A stretch of DNA of 64,000 nucleotides from positions 62,001-126,000 of the forward strand of contig JAGTJM010000069.1 in assembly GCA_020747015.1 (NCBI GenBank), given 5' to 3'. The stretch comes from Pyrenochaeta sp. MPI-SDFR-AT-0127. Lineage: Eukaryota; Ascomycota; Dothideomycetes; Pleosporales; Cucurbitariaceae. This document shows, piece by piece, positions 34,139 to 45,111 of the stretch (positions within the stretch are counted from its first letter, which is position 1; the number at the start of each line of letters is the position of its first letter). Both the position numbers and the translations under genes were made by a program. The notes under the pieces were generated by a model. The model worked only from the letters and a program-made list of their open reading frames with translations. It was not told the DNA's origin and made no database searches.

Positions 34139-35469
34139 ATGGCTGACTCGTCAACGTCTCTCGAGACTGGCTATCGTTGGGCAAGTGTCACACCCGACGA
34201 TCATAGCGGTATCCTCTATATTGTCACGTTTCTAGCCTTCACATACTCTGCCCTCACGTTCATCACACGATGTTACATCAAATGGCATGTTCTAGGGCTC
34301 GACGATGCCGCCATGTCGGTCGCACAGGTACTAACATGATATAAAACTGCTTCATGGTTCCAGAGTAAACTAACACTTTTAGATCGCCAGCATCGTTCAG
34401 TTCTCTCTCCTGCTCGTGTCTCTATCAGCTGGCCTGGGAAAGACATTCGAACTGCTCGGTGAAGATGACTACGCAAGAATGGCCTCGGTATATCTCTCGG
34501 TCCTGTTCCATGCACCTCAACTAATATGTTCAGTTCCAATTCGGTAACCAAATAGCACTCTACATCTCTCTCGGCTTCTCAAAAATTGCGACGATCCTTC
34601 TCGTTCAACGTCTTTTCACTCGCGATATGAAGAAGGCATGGGTGATCTGCAACATCATTACTGGTTGCCTGATCATATGGACGGTCCTCGCTGGTTTTCT
34701 CGTTTCGACTAGTTGTTCACCCGAGAGCACGGCACCAAGGGCTTCGTCAGATACCTGTCCTGGCATCATCGCGCGATACCAATTCATCGTTATAGTGGAC
34801 GCAGTAACGGATATGATACTCGTCATCATTCCCGCTTATCTCTGCTCGCATCTCCAGATGTCCGTCTTCCTAAAACTTCAAGTCCTCGCCGTCTTCTCTT
34901 TCCGAATACCCTTGATCGCTTTGACTGGCCTCTTCCTCAAATATTGGGTACGCTCACTATCGAGCAGCAACCCTGGGGTTGACCGTTCGCCCGCGATCAT
35001 ATTTCAGCAAAGCCAATTGTGTGTCTCATTGATGGCCGCGACGATACCATGTTTGAAGAGCTTCATCAGGAGTTTCGATACAGGCAGCGGCGTCAAGGCC
35101 GGTTTTGGCTCTTCGAACGAGTATGGTTCGAGTGGGCGCACCGGGAGTAACGCACTGAGCAATGGAAACTACCAACTCTCGTCACTAAAACGTAGCAAAA
35201 ACGACTCATCATATTCTCGAAGTCGCGCAGACGACGACGGCGATACGAGAGCCATCCTACGCACGTTCACGAGCGCCAGACCGAGTCCACCGTCAACAGC
35301 ACGGGAAACAAACGCGAATAATGGGTATAAGAGGCAGCAGCACGAGCCTGATAGAGACAGCCAGGGCAGTAGACAAGAACTTGTTATCCGTAGGGATATG
35401 GGTTGGGAAGTTGGCAGTGATATGAGAAGGGGAAGCGACACACCGGGCATGCTGCTCTTGCCGCAATAG
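34139..35469 (+). CDS. Rhodopsin-fold integral membrane protein (PTH11-like family)
   Basis: Three exons (34139-34327, 34383-34487, 34534-35469), all joined in phase 0, give 409 residues. Seven hydrophobic helices are visible, beginning ILYIVTFLAFTYSALTFITR and ending SQLCVSLMAATIPCLKSFI. The motif RCYIKWHVLGLDDAAM after helix 1 is typical of the fungal rhodopsin/SAT4-PTH11 family (W..DD). There is no N-terminal CFEM domain, so it is the short form. The cytosolic tail of about 160 residues is Ser/Arg-rich (SRSRADDDGDTR). Members are thought to be orphan receptors for surface or nutrient cues; the ligand here is unknown. Confidence 0.87.
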
Positions 35470-36173
35470 CATTCAAGGGCAGGGGTGTATTGACTTTTGG
35501 CCTGTGCATGACGGACGATATTCAATGATTCCTACACAATTTCGGTTCACAGGTTCTGATCTGGGCAAGGCGAATCGGTCAGATGTCCTTCACATGAAGG
35601 CATGGTTTTATAAGGTGGTATTATCTGGAGTATCGGAAGGCATACCAAAATTTACTCCACAACGAATAGAATTGAATGACCAAGATTAGTATCGACTGTC
35701 TCGGTGTTCATCTGTCGAAAGTAAATGAATGGGAATAGTAGAGCATGCGATAGCTCGATCAATGCCATATTGTTCACCTAGGTGTCGTAACCTTTGGTTT
35801 GACTCGAAGACCTGGTATTGCTTGAATGGCGTAGTAGTCTGCCATAGTTTCTTTAACAACACACGCTTTAAGCCAACACCGAAACATAATGGGAAGTGAA
35901 TACAAGACTTTCGGTTGCAAGGCATAAGAGATCACAGCAGGGATTGGTGGTGTGAAGTAGTCAGCGGCTTGGCAGATCGCCAATTTGAGTTCAAAGCGTG
36001 ATCGCGCGTTCTCAATGACGTGTTTGACTTCTCGCTTAGCGCGTCGCCCTTTCACTTCGAAGTGTGATTGAAATCATCCCTCGCCACCTACCCCTGGCAC
36101 TAGCATCATTACTACTGTTGGGGTGAATACCAATACTGCATCTCCTATTACTCGAGACTACCTTAGATGCGAC
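35470..36173. other. Intergenic, SNF2 gene upstream region
   Basis: No supported gene. A frame from 36123 is open into the SNF2 gene but starts with GTG. Confidence 0.6.
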
Positions 36174-38989
36174 ATGCCCTCTTCATCTGTGACGAGCGCG
36201 AACACTGACTCACATTCCACGCCTGCGTCTTCGCCGCCACCAGCCGATATGGAGACTGATGGCGTCTCAAAGTCGATGCACGAGGAAGAAGAGCGCATGA
36301 GAACGCAGCGCGAGAAGAATGACGCGAAACGCGACGCGCAATTGGAGAAGGAACGGCAAGAGGATATCAAGAGTGGCAAGGATATTCTGGACAAGAAGTT
36401 CCAGCAATTAGAGTTTCTAATGAACAAGAGCAAGGTTGGTGGTCATTGCTCATCTCAATGCGTGATATTTGTAGCAGAATATGCATTGGGTTTATGTTTA
36501 GATACGCGCTGATCATTGTGCTCTAGCTCTACGCGACGGTGATGCTCGCACAAATGCAACGACAAGAAGATGAAGAGAAAGCGCAAGATGAAAAGACAGA
36601 CGGCCAAACCTCGAAACGCGAAAAGAATGCCGAGAAAGTGGCCGCCGAGTCACAGCGACGGGCAACCCGTGGATCCGCAGCGAATGGCACAGCGACTGCA
36701 CAAACGGAAGACGCGGATGCGGCACGCAAGAAGAAGGGACGTGGTAGGCCAAAGAAACAAGATGCTAAGATATCGAGCTACTTCAAAAAGGAAGATATCG
36801 AGGCGCGGACAGATCAGAAGAATGTGGGAGATGCTTTGAAAGAGGCGGCAGACGACAATGTCAAGACAGGCGATATTGGCATCCAGGACCTCAAGTCGGC
36901 GCGGCAACCGAAACTCGTCACTGGGGGCACAATGCGATCATATCAGTTGGAAGGCCTTGAGTGGATGCTGTCGCTCTACGAGAACGGCATCAACGGCATT
37001 TTAGCGGACGAGATGGGCTTGGGTAAGACGATCCAAACCATCGCTATGCTTGCGCATCTGTGGGAGAACAAGTCTTATGGACCCTTTTTGATTGCTGCAC
37101 CGCTCAGTACGACCAGCAATTGGGTCGCAGAGTTTGAGAAATGGACTCCAACCATACCGGTCATGTTGTACCATGGGGATAAAAAAGAACGTGAAAAGTT
37201 GCGTAAGACGAGGCTCAAAAACCCAGGAACAGCACAGTTTCCCATCATGATCACTAGCTACGAGATTTGCATGAACGATCGGAAATATCTTACCAGCTTT
37301 GGATGGCAGTTCATTATCATCGATGAAGGACATCGTATTAAGAACCTTGATTGCCGCCTCATCCGCGAGCTACAGCAATTCCAGTCAGCGAATCGTCTGC
37401 TGATCACGGGTACTCCGCTTCAAAACAATCTCACTGAGCTCTGGTCGCTGCTGCACTTCCTGCTACCCACGGTTTTCGATAAACTCTCCACTTTTGAGAG
37501 CTGGTTTGACTTTTCGGGGCTGAAAGATAAGTCAAGCTATGAGCAATTGCTGTCTGAGGAAAGACAACAATACCTGGTCAAGTCGTTGCACGCTGTACTC
37601 AAGCCATTCCTTCTCCGGCGAGTGAAGACAGATGTCGAGAGCTTGATGCCCAAAAAGCGCGAGTACATCCTCTTCGCGCCCCTCACGTCAATGCAACGCG
37701 AACTTTACCAAGCCATTCTTGATGGCACTAGTAGATCATACCTGGAGGAGAAAGCAGTCGAGAGGCTCAGCATTGGATTGAATAGTGGAGCTGCAACTCC
37801 GCTGAGCATCCGAAGCAACAATGGCAGCCGCAAGCGCAAGGCTTTGTCCGGCATTAGTACGCCAAACAAGAGCGCGAAGACTTCTCGAGCAGGTACACCT
37901 GCATCCGTTACATCCAACCGAAGTCGAGCCCGATCTAAGAGGAACTACGAAGAAGTCAGTGATGATGAGTACTTTGCCGGCCTAGACAAGCAAGAGGTCA
38001 ACATTGAAGAAGACGAGGATCTCTCTTCCGAGGCTGAGGAAGATCGCATCCGCGCTGCAACCTTCGAAATTGCAAAACGCCAGCTATTGCAGAAGAAACT
38101 CGGCAACCCCGTTATGCAATTACGGCTGTGTTGTAATTCGCCTTACAACTTCTTCAATCCTTTCATTAAAGCTGACACAGATGGTTCTGAGACTTTCGCT
38201 TCCGAGACTGAGCCCGATGAGACGCTTGTGAGCACCTCAGGAAAGATGTTGCTCTTGGACTCTCTACTTCCTGAACTGATAAGCCGAGGCCACAAGGTCC
38301 TTATCTTCTCCCAATTCACTACCACCCTCGATCTCATAGGGCACTACTTGAACCTGCGTTCATGGCGACATGCCCGCATCGATGGTTCAGTCGCACAGAC
38401 AGATCGACAAGCACAGATTCTCGCTTTCAACAAAGCGTCTTCTGCCAAGGAGGCAACGGATATCTTCATCCTGTCCACAAGAGCAGGTGGCCAGGGTATC
38501 AATCTGGCAGCCGCTGACACTGTCATCCTGTTCGACAGTGACTGGAATCCACAGCAAGACTTGCAAGCCATGGACCGCGCACATCGCATCGGACAGACGC
38601 GAAATGTGATAGTATACCGCTTTGCTACACGCAATACTGTCGAGCAGAAACTTCTCGAGTCCGCCGAGGCCAAGCGTCGTCTAGAGAAACTTGTTATTCG
38701 CAAAGGCGGCGTCCGTAACGACCGTGGTAAAGCACTAGGAAACGATAAAGAGCAGGAAGTTGAAGAGCTTCAAAAGCTGCTCCGGAGAAGCGACGGTGAG
38801 CGTTTCGATATTGAAGACAACGAGGCTGGTAAATTGTTGGTTGGCGCAGAATTGGAAATCCTGCTGGACAGGAGTGACGAAGCGTATGAGCGTGCTGAGA
38901 AAGGCTTGGATATTGGTGGTGAAGGGGCTGTGTTCCAAGCTGTGGGGAAGAGAGAAGAGGGTGCGTTGATGGAGGGTTTGAAGGCTTGA
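36174..38989 (+). CDS. IRC5: SNF2-family chromatin remodeler, Irc5/LSH(HELLS)/DDM1 type
   Basis: Two exons (36174-36434, 36527-38989) give 907 residues. The start is MPSSSVTSANTDSHSTPASS. A charged coiled coil (EEEERMRTQREKNDAKRDAQ) is followed by an AT-hook-like KKKGRGRPKK (about 155-164). The ATPase core has Walker A DEMGLGKT (about 248-255), Walker B DEGH (about 353-356), TGTPLQNNLTELW, and in lobe 2 STRAGGQGINLAAADTVILF and MDRAHRIGQ. A long insertion between lobes carries NLS-like KRKALSG and RSRARSKRNYEE. The order and the adjacent coiled coil match the LSH/DDM1/Irc5 group (Neurospora MUS-30), nuclear factors in genome stability and, in some lineages, DNA methylation. The donor (GTTGGT, 92-nt intron) is non-typical but phase-consistent. 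Confidence 0.94.
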
Positions 38990-39329
38990 AGAAATGAGGA
39001 TGCGGGGTTTGAGTAGCGAGAATGATCTTTGGTCGTATACTTAATTGAGACATGTTATGACTACTTCTAGCGTTCAACTGCGGATGCTTTGCAAAGCCTC
39101 ATCCGCCTCGTGGTCTCTTCATCATAGCTTCATCGAAGTTCATCCAAGATTTGAGAAGCATGAGCTGAGATGGACAAAACAATGCCGACGACACGTGAAC
39201 ATCTTGATATAATGAATAGGGAAAAAAGAAGTAGGAGATAAATCTAGTTTTCGCCACTATATACACTTCTCCATCACCAATTCAATCGCTTCTCTCTGCT
39301 CTAGTCACCATTCTCATCATATTGCGTGC
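38990..39329. other. Intergenic between convergent genes
   Basis: The 3' flanks of the SNF2 and chitin-binding genes. No gene seen. Confidence 0.6.
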
Positions 39330-40364
39330 TTATCCGCAGGTTCCGAATTGCGGTCGACAACCCCAACTTAACCTGCAGTAATCTTCCGCGTTGCCGCACC
39401 ACCCATACTCTGAGCAGCACCTTCCAAACGTGGAACCTTGACATGTCATACCGTTCCCTTCTGCACCACATCGTCCGTTTGTGCTGACATTTGTCGGGAC
39501 AGGTGGAGCAGTTGAAGATGGTGATGGTGTGGGAGTGGGAGTAGGTGTAGGTGTAGGCGTCGGTGTAGGTGTGGGAGTCGGAGTGGGTATTGACGAAGAA
39601 CTTGGCAAAGGCACAGGGACAGATGACGAGCTTGGAATTGGTACCGGGACAGATGACGACAAAGGAGGTGCTATGCCATCGCAGGCCCCAAACCCAGAGC
39701 GGCATCCTGTACCGCAATAGTCAATCGAGTTACCGCAGAAGTACCATTCAGAGCAACACCGGCCAAAGGTCGATCCTCCGCATGTGGTAACGTTTCCGCA
39801 CTGGCCGTTGGGCGAAACAATGAGGGTACCAGATGGAAGCGGTGGAAGTACGGAGGAGCTTGACGATAGTCGTACAGTCGAACTTGGGGATGGCGAGGGA
39901 GTAGGCGTAGGAGTTGGCGTAGGCGTTGGCGTAGGAGTGGGAGTGGGAGTAGGTGTAGGTGTAGGTGTAGGAGTAGGAGTAGGTGTTGGTTCCGGCAATG
40001 CATCTCCACACCTTCCATATTCTGGCTGACATCCTACGAGAAGACCGCAATGTTCAAAATCGGTTCCACAATAATCGAAAGATGAGCAACACTGATTATT
40101 TGGACATCTCGAGCCACCGAATCCAGTACCGCAGCGTCCTACGGTCTGTCGTGGAAACAGGTGATTGAGGGATCGCGCAAACAGGGTTGGAGATGTCGCG
40201 TTGAATTGCTGGAGAGGGGAAGGATTGGTGTGTCGCTTGTTGTCTGAGGTATGAAGGCTTGCTAAGAAGTCGGAGTTGTATCTGGCCTTCAAAACATCTT
40301 CAATGGAAGCGAAAGCTTCTGAGAAGCTAAGAGCTCCCGCTAGGACCAATGGCATCCACCGCAT
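39330..40364 (-). CDS. Secreted protein with three CBM18 chitin-binding domains
   Basis: A single exon of 344 residues. The ATG at 40364 opens a signal peptide (MRWMPLVLAGALSFSEAFA). Three Cys-rich hevein-type modules follow: one starting GRCGTGFGGSRCPNNQCCSS, one with GNVTTCGGSTFGRCCSEWYF and one with GNGMTCQGSTFGRCCSEYGW. Each has the CCS..G.CG core that binds chitin. They are joined by two Thr-Pro/Ser-rich linkers, likely O-glycosylated. Proteins of this layout act in the wall or apoplast, either remodelling or shielding fungal chitin. There is no catalytic domain and no GPI signal; the protein ends at the last module (PQFGTCG). Confidence 0.92.
   Translation of the reverse strand: MRWMPLVLAGALSFSEAFASIEDVLKARYNSDFLASLHTSDNKRHTNPSPLQQFNATSPTLFARSLNHLFPRQTVGRCGTGFGGSRCPNNQCCSSFDYCGTDFEHCGLLVGCQPEYGRCGDALPEPTPTPTPTPTPTPTPTPTPTPTPTPTPTPTPSPSPSSTVRLSSSSSVLPPLPSGTLIVSPNGQCGNVTTCGGSTFGRCCSEWYFCGNSIDYCGTGCRSGFGACDGIAPPLSSSVPVPIPSSSSVPVPLPSSSSIPTPTPTPTPTPTPTPTPTPTPSPSSTAPPVPTNVSTNGRCGAEGNGMTCQGSTFGRCCSEYGWCGNAEDYCRLSWGCRPQFGTCG
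39523..39590 (+). repeat. Thr-Pro-encoding hexanucleotide repeat, linker 2
   Basis: Degenerate GTGTAG/GTGGGA hexamers that encode alternating Thr-Pro on the minus strand. Read directly; liable to length variation. Confidence 0.85.
39897..39990 (+). repeat. Thr-Pro-encoding hexanucleotide repeat, linker 1
   Basis: A longer tract of the same degenerate hexamer, encoding about 15 Thr-Pro units between CBM18 modules 1 and 2. Confidence 0.85.
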
Positions 40365-40433
40365 CTTGAGTTGTCCGGGTATCAAAGGAAAAGATGAAGA
40401 AAGGATATGAAAACCTAGCGGCGTGGCTCAAAG

Positions 40434-40440
40434 TATATAT
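40434..40440 (-). promoter_or_regulatory. TATA element of the CBM18 gene
   Basis: ATATATA on the minus strand, about 70 nt upstream of the ATG at 40364. Confidence 0.5.
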
Positions 40441-41942
40441 CAGACCATTCCATGGCTATGCGGAAGCTGAGAAAAGCCACGCAGGCGAGCAAGAGCGGCT
40501 TGCAAGTACAATATAGAAGATAAGAACCCGAGCTGCTTGGCCGAGTCCACAAATGGTGACACAGGGCTCACATGAGCCTGAGAAGGCCACTTTGAGCCAA
40601 TAGAGGAGTCTTTCCAAGCCGATTGTGTTAAGAGATGCTGCCATTGTAATGGTTATACAAACTACATCGGGAAGCCACGTTATTGTTAATCTGGGAACGA
40701 ACAGATGAGTACGGTTGTGGGGCCTTTGGCGCCTTTGAACACGTCAAGTCATCAGAGAAAGCTGCAGCAGAGCAACAGGAAAACACGATGATTGATCAAA
40801 CAAATTCTGTGCATGCATCCATGGTTGAGAGTGCGACTGCATGTTGTGGTGGCAAGCTTTTCGACGATCTTGGTTGATTCTTTGGTTCGGTATGGTGGCA
40901 CACATGAGCCGCATGAGGTTGTGGTAAAGCTCCTCTAGCGGCGACTAGGTGGGGCATTTCCTTTTCTCTTGGCATTGATAAAAAAGTGCGTTGTGTGGAG
41001 ATATATCTCATTTGTTTCTGGATGAAAAGGCCTAAAAGCCTAAATTGGCGGCTGCCAGTGCCGATACAGTGACTGCCGGGTTCGATTTGATGACGACGAG
41101 AGCGGGGAAATACCGTGGTAACTTATCCTTTGGCAACTTGGGCGATGCAAGGCACCATTTGAGCTTTTGAATTACCGGGTAAGTCGGTGGTGTTCCTGAG
41201 AGGAAGTTTCTCGTGACTTTCACCACTTTTCCTCCAAACATGGGAAGTTATAGTCATGTCATGAGCACCCTAAGTATGCAACTTCGCACTCCTCATCGTA
41301 AAAGGATACGCCTTCAATTCTCAAGGTTAGGTAGCCATCTTGATCAAACAAGTATGAGCTCTTGCTGCTAGCGTATGGGCTGTGTTTCGGGCATTGATTA
41401 GTCTAGTTCATGACTTCGAATTAGGGCAATAAGTCGAGACAAGAGGGGAGACTCAGGGTCTGCAGAATGCTGAAAGATCCTATTTCATGCGTGTAAAACT
41501 TCTCTGAAGCTTAGAAGACCAGGGGAGGGATGTGAGGGCGCGTAATCGAGAGAACAATGAAAGGGCGGGTGTTTACGCACTGCGCGTTTCTCGGCGTGCG
41601 TCTTCGCCGTTTCCTCCGACTTCACCCGCCGACCACCGATCTTACATCGTTATTTGAAGTAATCATAGCTGCACACAGCCTCAGTATAGTGACCTTGATT
41701 TGGGTACATGTATGCATACCGAGGCCCGCTAGCACAGAGGCGGATGCATTCAGCGCGCAAATCGCGTTAAACTTAGGAAAATACCTTGTGCCACAGACCA
41801 TCTCCAGGTGTCTGGTACAACGACCAGAGGCAGGTAATCCAGGCTTACATACGTCCCAGTAAGACCCGATGTATGTTACGCAGTTATATCACCGGACGTG
41901 CAAGGCAGCAGTTTGAGTCAGTTCCATGATATGTTCCCCTAG
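40441..41942. other. Divergent intergenic region
   Basis: Between the CBM18 gene (minus) and the alpha/beta hydrolase gene (plus). Frames of up to 101 codons show nothing recognisable. Confidence 0.6.
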
Positions 41943-41950
41943 TATAAAAG
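41943..41950 (+). promoter_or_regulatory. TATA box of the alpha/beta hydrolase gene
   Basis: TATAAAAG, about 75-82 nt upstream of the ATG at 42025. Confidence 0.55.
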
Positions 41951-42024
41951 CAGGTCATTACTCTCTGAAACACAAAGGCAACGTCTCAAATCTCAGAACT
42001 ATACACCAATTCCTTGCAGTCATC

Positions 42025-43090
42025 ATGTCCCTTATATCAACGCTCAAATCATGGCTCTTCGGCTCCAACAATCCTACACCAAGCATACCAGGGAACCTTG
42101 CAACCGACCCTTGCCACTACCGCCTCGATAACGAAACTTCCGCTACCTTTGCCCTACCCGATGGCCGAAAACTAGGCTACGCCGAATACGGCGCACCAAC
42201 AGGTAAAGCTATACTCTATCAACACGGCCTTCCAGGCTCTCGGCTCGAAGCTGCACAACACCATGATCTTGGCGTAGAACTGGGGCTCCGCATAATCGCT
42301 GTCGATCGACCTGGTTACGGGTGGAGTTCGCCGCATCCCGGGTGGAAGTTGCTTGATTGGCCAAAAGACTTGGAATTGCTGGCGGAGCATTTGAAATTAG
42401 AGAGTTATTCGGTGCTAGTATGCGTCTTGATCATCTTGAAGGCTCGTTGGAAACGGCTTCACTAACCATATGTCTCTATAGGGCGCATCAGGCGGTGGCC
42501 CCGCCGCATTCGCATGCGCATACGCTATGCCTCCTAAGAAACTCAAATGCGTATCCGTCGTCTGTGGCATAGGTCCTCCAGACATTGGTATGCGCGGAGC
42601 TGACTTACCACACTTCCTTGGCTGGCCTTATGGAATTCGCATTGCACCATATTGGATGGGCCGATGGTTCTGGCGTTCTAGTTGGATAGGCCGCCTAGAG
42701 AATACTGACGAAGAGCGTCTAAAAATGCTATGGAAAGAAGGTATCACGTCGTGGCCTGAAAGCGATCGAGATATCTTTACAGACACCAGTTATCTGCGCT
42801 TATGCGTGAAAGCCACTCGAGAGGCTTTTGCGCAAGGGTATGATCACGTGTGGGATGACGGAAAATTAGGCTGTTCGGAATTTGGTTTTAAGCTGCAGGA
42901 TATTCGGCCGACTTTGCCCATGCAATTGTGGTATGGAAAGAAGGACTACTTTGTGCCGCTGAATCATGGAATGCAGATTGCTGCAAGATTCGGTGGGAGA
43001 GCGCAGTTCAGAGTCGAGGATGAGTCCCATGCGGGAATCTACTCACATTGGAAGAGAGAAATATTGGAGGCCATCGGTAAGGAGATGTAG
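42025..43090 (+). CDS. Alpha/beta hydrolase
   Basis: Two exons (42025-42417, 42482-43090) with a 64-nt intron give 333 residues. The start MSLISTLKSWLFGSNNPTPS was preferred over an in-frame upstream ATG because of the TATA box spacing. The fold is marked by GYAEYGAPTGKAILYQHGLP (HG oxyanion motif), AVDRPGYGWSS and the nucleophile elbow GASGGGP (Ser134), created exactly at the splice junction. The acid is probably in YGKKDYFVP and the His in DESHAGIYS. A lid region (PYWMGRWFWRSSW) is rich in aromatic residues, which suggests a hydrophobic substrate. No signal peptide is evident. The substrate is unknown. Confidence 0.9.
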
Positions 43091-43731
43091 GTACAGTATT
43101 AAATATGTGTCTGGAGGTGGACGATCGCAACTCAGTCTTGATGAACGAAGAACAATTGTTATGATGTATCGAAAAAAGGAGGCAGGCTCCGAGGAGTACC
43201 ATCGCTAAGACATGTCCTACATGTCAACTTGTTTACCAATAACAACCGATGCAAGGCCCCCTTGAGCGCATAAAGTATTTCGATCCTCTGCGCATTCCAA
43301 TCATTGAGCCTCGGGCGTTTTATGATGGTTCCCCAATATGTTACCTTATTCTGCAGTCTTAAAGTAAAAAGCTATCACTCGTATGAGTCTTGATGCATGT
43401 CAGAAGCCATGTTGTCGGTGGCGCACCCACTACACACTTCATAGCCTTGTGCGGGGCTGTGTATCCTTATCTTAGATTCTGTTGTAGAAGACACAACCTA
43501 AGCTCAGAGTCCTTCTTGCTCAACACTGAACTTATATTCTTGCTTAGGACCATGGATTATTTACTGATTAGCAATTCGCAGTGTACATAAGTTCCCTCTA
43601 AGTGCAACGACACGCCGTTTGTTCTTCAACAATCCAGGCTGCACTTGGCACAATAATCTCACATTACCTTGCGTTGTTCAGTGTCTGTTTCCCAATCATC
43701 CTCTCACGTAATAATTCGTCACATATCCATC
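43091..43731. other. Intergenic, no gene seen
   Basis: Between the hydrolase and HET genes. The in-frame extension of the HET reading frame up to 43669 starts with TTG. Confidence 0.6.
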
Positions 43732-45111
43732 ATGCCACGGAGACAGGGCCGACCTCATCTTTACAGTAGGGACTCGCGTGTCAGCAAAGTGTCCTCGACT
43801 GGCGCAGTTTACGGTGGCCCGACGCAGAAGATAAGAAAAGCCCACAACTATAGACGAAATTCAGCCATTGGTACAGGATATACTGCTGCCTCCGGCTATG
43901 AATCAAGCTACCAATACACTCCCCTGGCGAATCCTAACCGCCAAATCCGACTCCTCACAATCCGGGCCGAAAAAGAAAACGACGTCGAACTTCGATGCTA
44001 TCTCAAGACATTCGAATCAATCAACGATGCACCACCATATCGCGCCTTATCATATCTGTGGGGGAAGGATGATGGTGAGTGGAAACCTAAAATAAGCCTG
44101 AACAAAAAGAATTTTGAAGTAGGAACAAATTTGCACCTTGCGCTCGAGCATGTGGGGCATATGACTTTCATTGGATCCCCTGAATGGACAGGCTGTTGGT
44201 GGATTGATGCTATCTGCATAGATCAAAAGAACCCTCACGAGAAGAATGAGCAGATCAAGATCATGAAAAATATATATGAAAATGCAGACGAAGTTGTGGC
44301 ATGGCTCGGCCCGCCCGAAGAGAGAACTGTACAAGCCATGCGTACAATTAGTGGATTTCCCAAAGTAGACATCGAGATTCTAGCAGCTGCTTGTATGGAT
44401 ATCACAAAGCAACCTGATATCCGTGATCTTGTCAGTGCCGTTAGGGACATCTTCGATCGTGAATACTGGAGCCGCGTTTGGATCCTACAGGAGCTCGCTG
44501 TGTCTCGCAAACGGCGCCTAGTGTGTGGCAAAGGTGAACTGGATTGGCAACAACTCGTATGGTTTGCAACCGTGGTAGCTGGGGCTGATGTTCTGGGTAA
44601 AGAGTTGTGCAACGTACAGATGACAATGATGCGTTGTCAACCAGTCTGGTTGCTTTCCCTCATATATGAGGACCCGCGCTGGAAGGCGGACTTGAACTTG
44701 GCCAAGCTGGTCTATCTTTCGAGATTCTCGAACGCCACCGAGACCGAGGATCATATCATTGCGTTGCTAGGTATGCTCCCCTATCGAGCTGGAGATAAGT
44801 GGTATGTTGAGGGCACGGCATGCTCCGTCATCTGTCGTGCGGTACGCCAGATCGTCAAAACTAAAACCTCAGAAGGGAGCCGTGAACGGGCAAGTTGTGA
44901 GAGGATAGCTAGTGAATGCGAACACAAACCTATATCACTCGAGCTGAGGTTCCAAAAACTTCGAAAGAAATGCCAAGGAGAATGTGGTTCGCTTCATACC
45001 TGTCGGAAGATTGCGACACTTATATACCAGCACTCAATACTATACTCAGGTCCGGTAACACCAGGTGGGAAAGTGGTGCAGTACGGGCTTGATCGGCAGT
45101 GGGTGGATTGA
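43732..45111 (+). CDS. HET-domain protein, possibly C-terminally shortened
   Basis: A single frame of 459 residues starting MPRRQGRPHLYSRDSRVSKV. The heterokaryon incompatibility domain has all three classic blocks: PPYRALSYLWGKDD (from about residue 101), WWIDAICIDQKNPHEKNEQI (from about 156) and YENADEVVAWLGPP. Further on, REYWSRVWILQELAVSRKRR and TEDHIIALLGMLPYRAGDKW match the usual HET tail. Many HET proteins continue for 150-300 residues after that. Here the frame becomes Cys- and Lys-rich (KLRKKCQGECGSLHTCRKIA) and stops. HET proteins trigger cell death on non-self recognition. There is no NACHT or STAND partner domain. It may be intact but short, or truncated. Confidence 0.85.
   Translation: MPRRQGRPHLYSRDSRVSKVSSTGAVYGGPTQKIRKAHNYRRNSAIGTGYTAASGYESSYQYTPLANPNRQIRLLTIRAEKENDVELRCYLKTFESINDAPPYRALSYLWGKDDGEWKPKISLNKKNFEVGTNLHLALEHVGHMTFIGSPEWTGCWWIDAICIDQKNPHEKNEQIKIMKNIYENADEVVAWLGPPEERTVQAMRTISGFPKVDIEILAAACMDITKQPDIRDLVSAVRDIFDREYWSRVWILQELAVSRKRRLVCGKGELDWQQLVWFATVVAGADVLGKELCNVQMTMMRCQPVWLLSLIYEDPRWKADLNLAKLVYLSRFSNATETEDHIIALLGMLPYRAGDKWYVEGTACSVICRAVRQIVKTKTSEGSRERASCERIASECEHKPISLELRFQKLRKKCQGECGSLHTCRKIATLIYQHSILYSGPVTPGGKVVQYGLDRQWVD

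Noticed and set aside
39523..39990. Regular repeats that might suggest a CRISPR-like or satellite array
   Set aside because: They encode Thr-Pro linkers in frame within a secreted protein and have no spacers.
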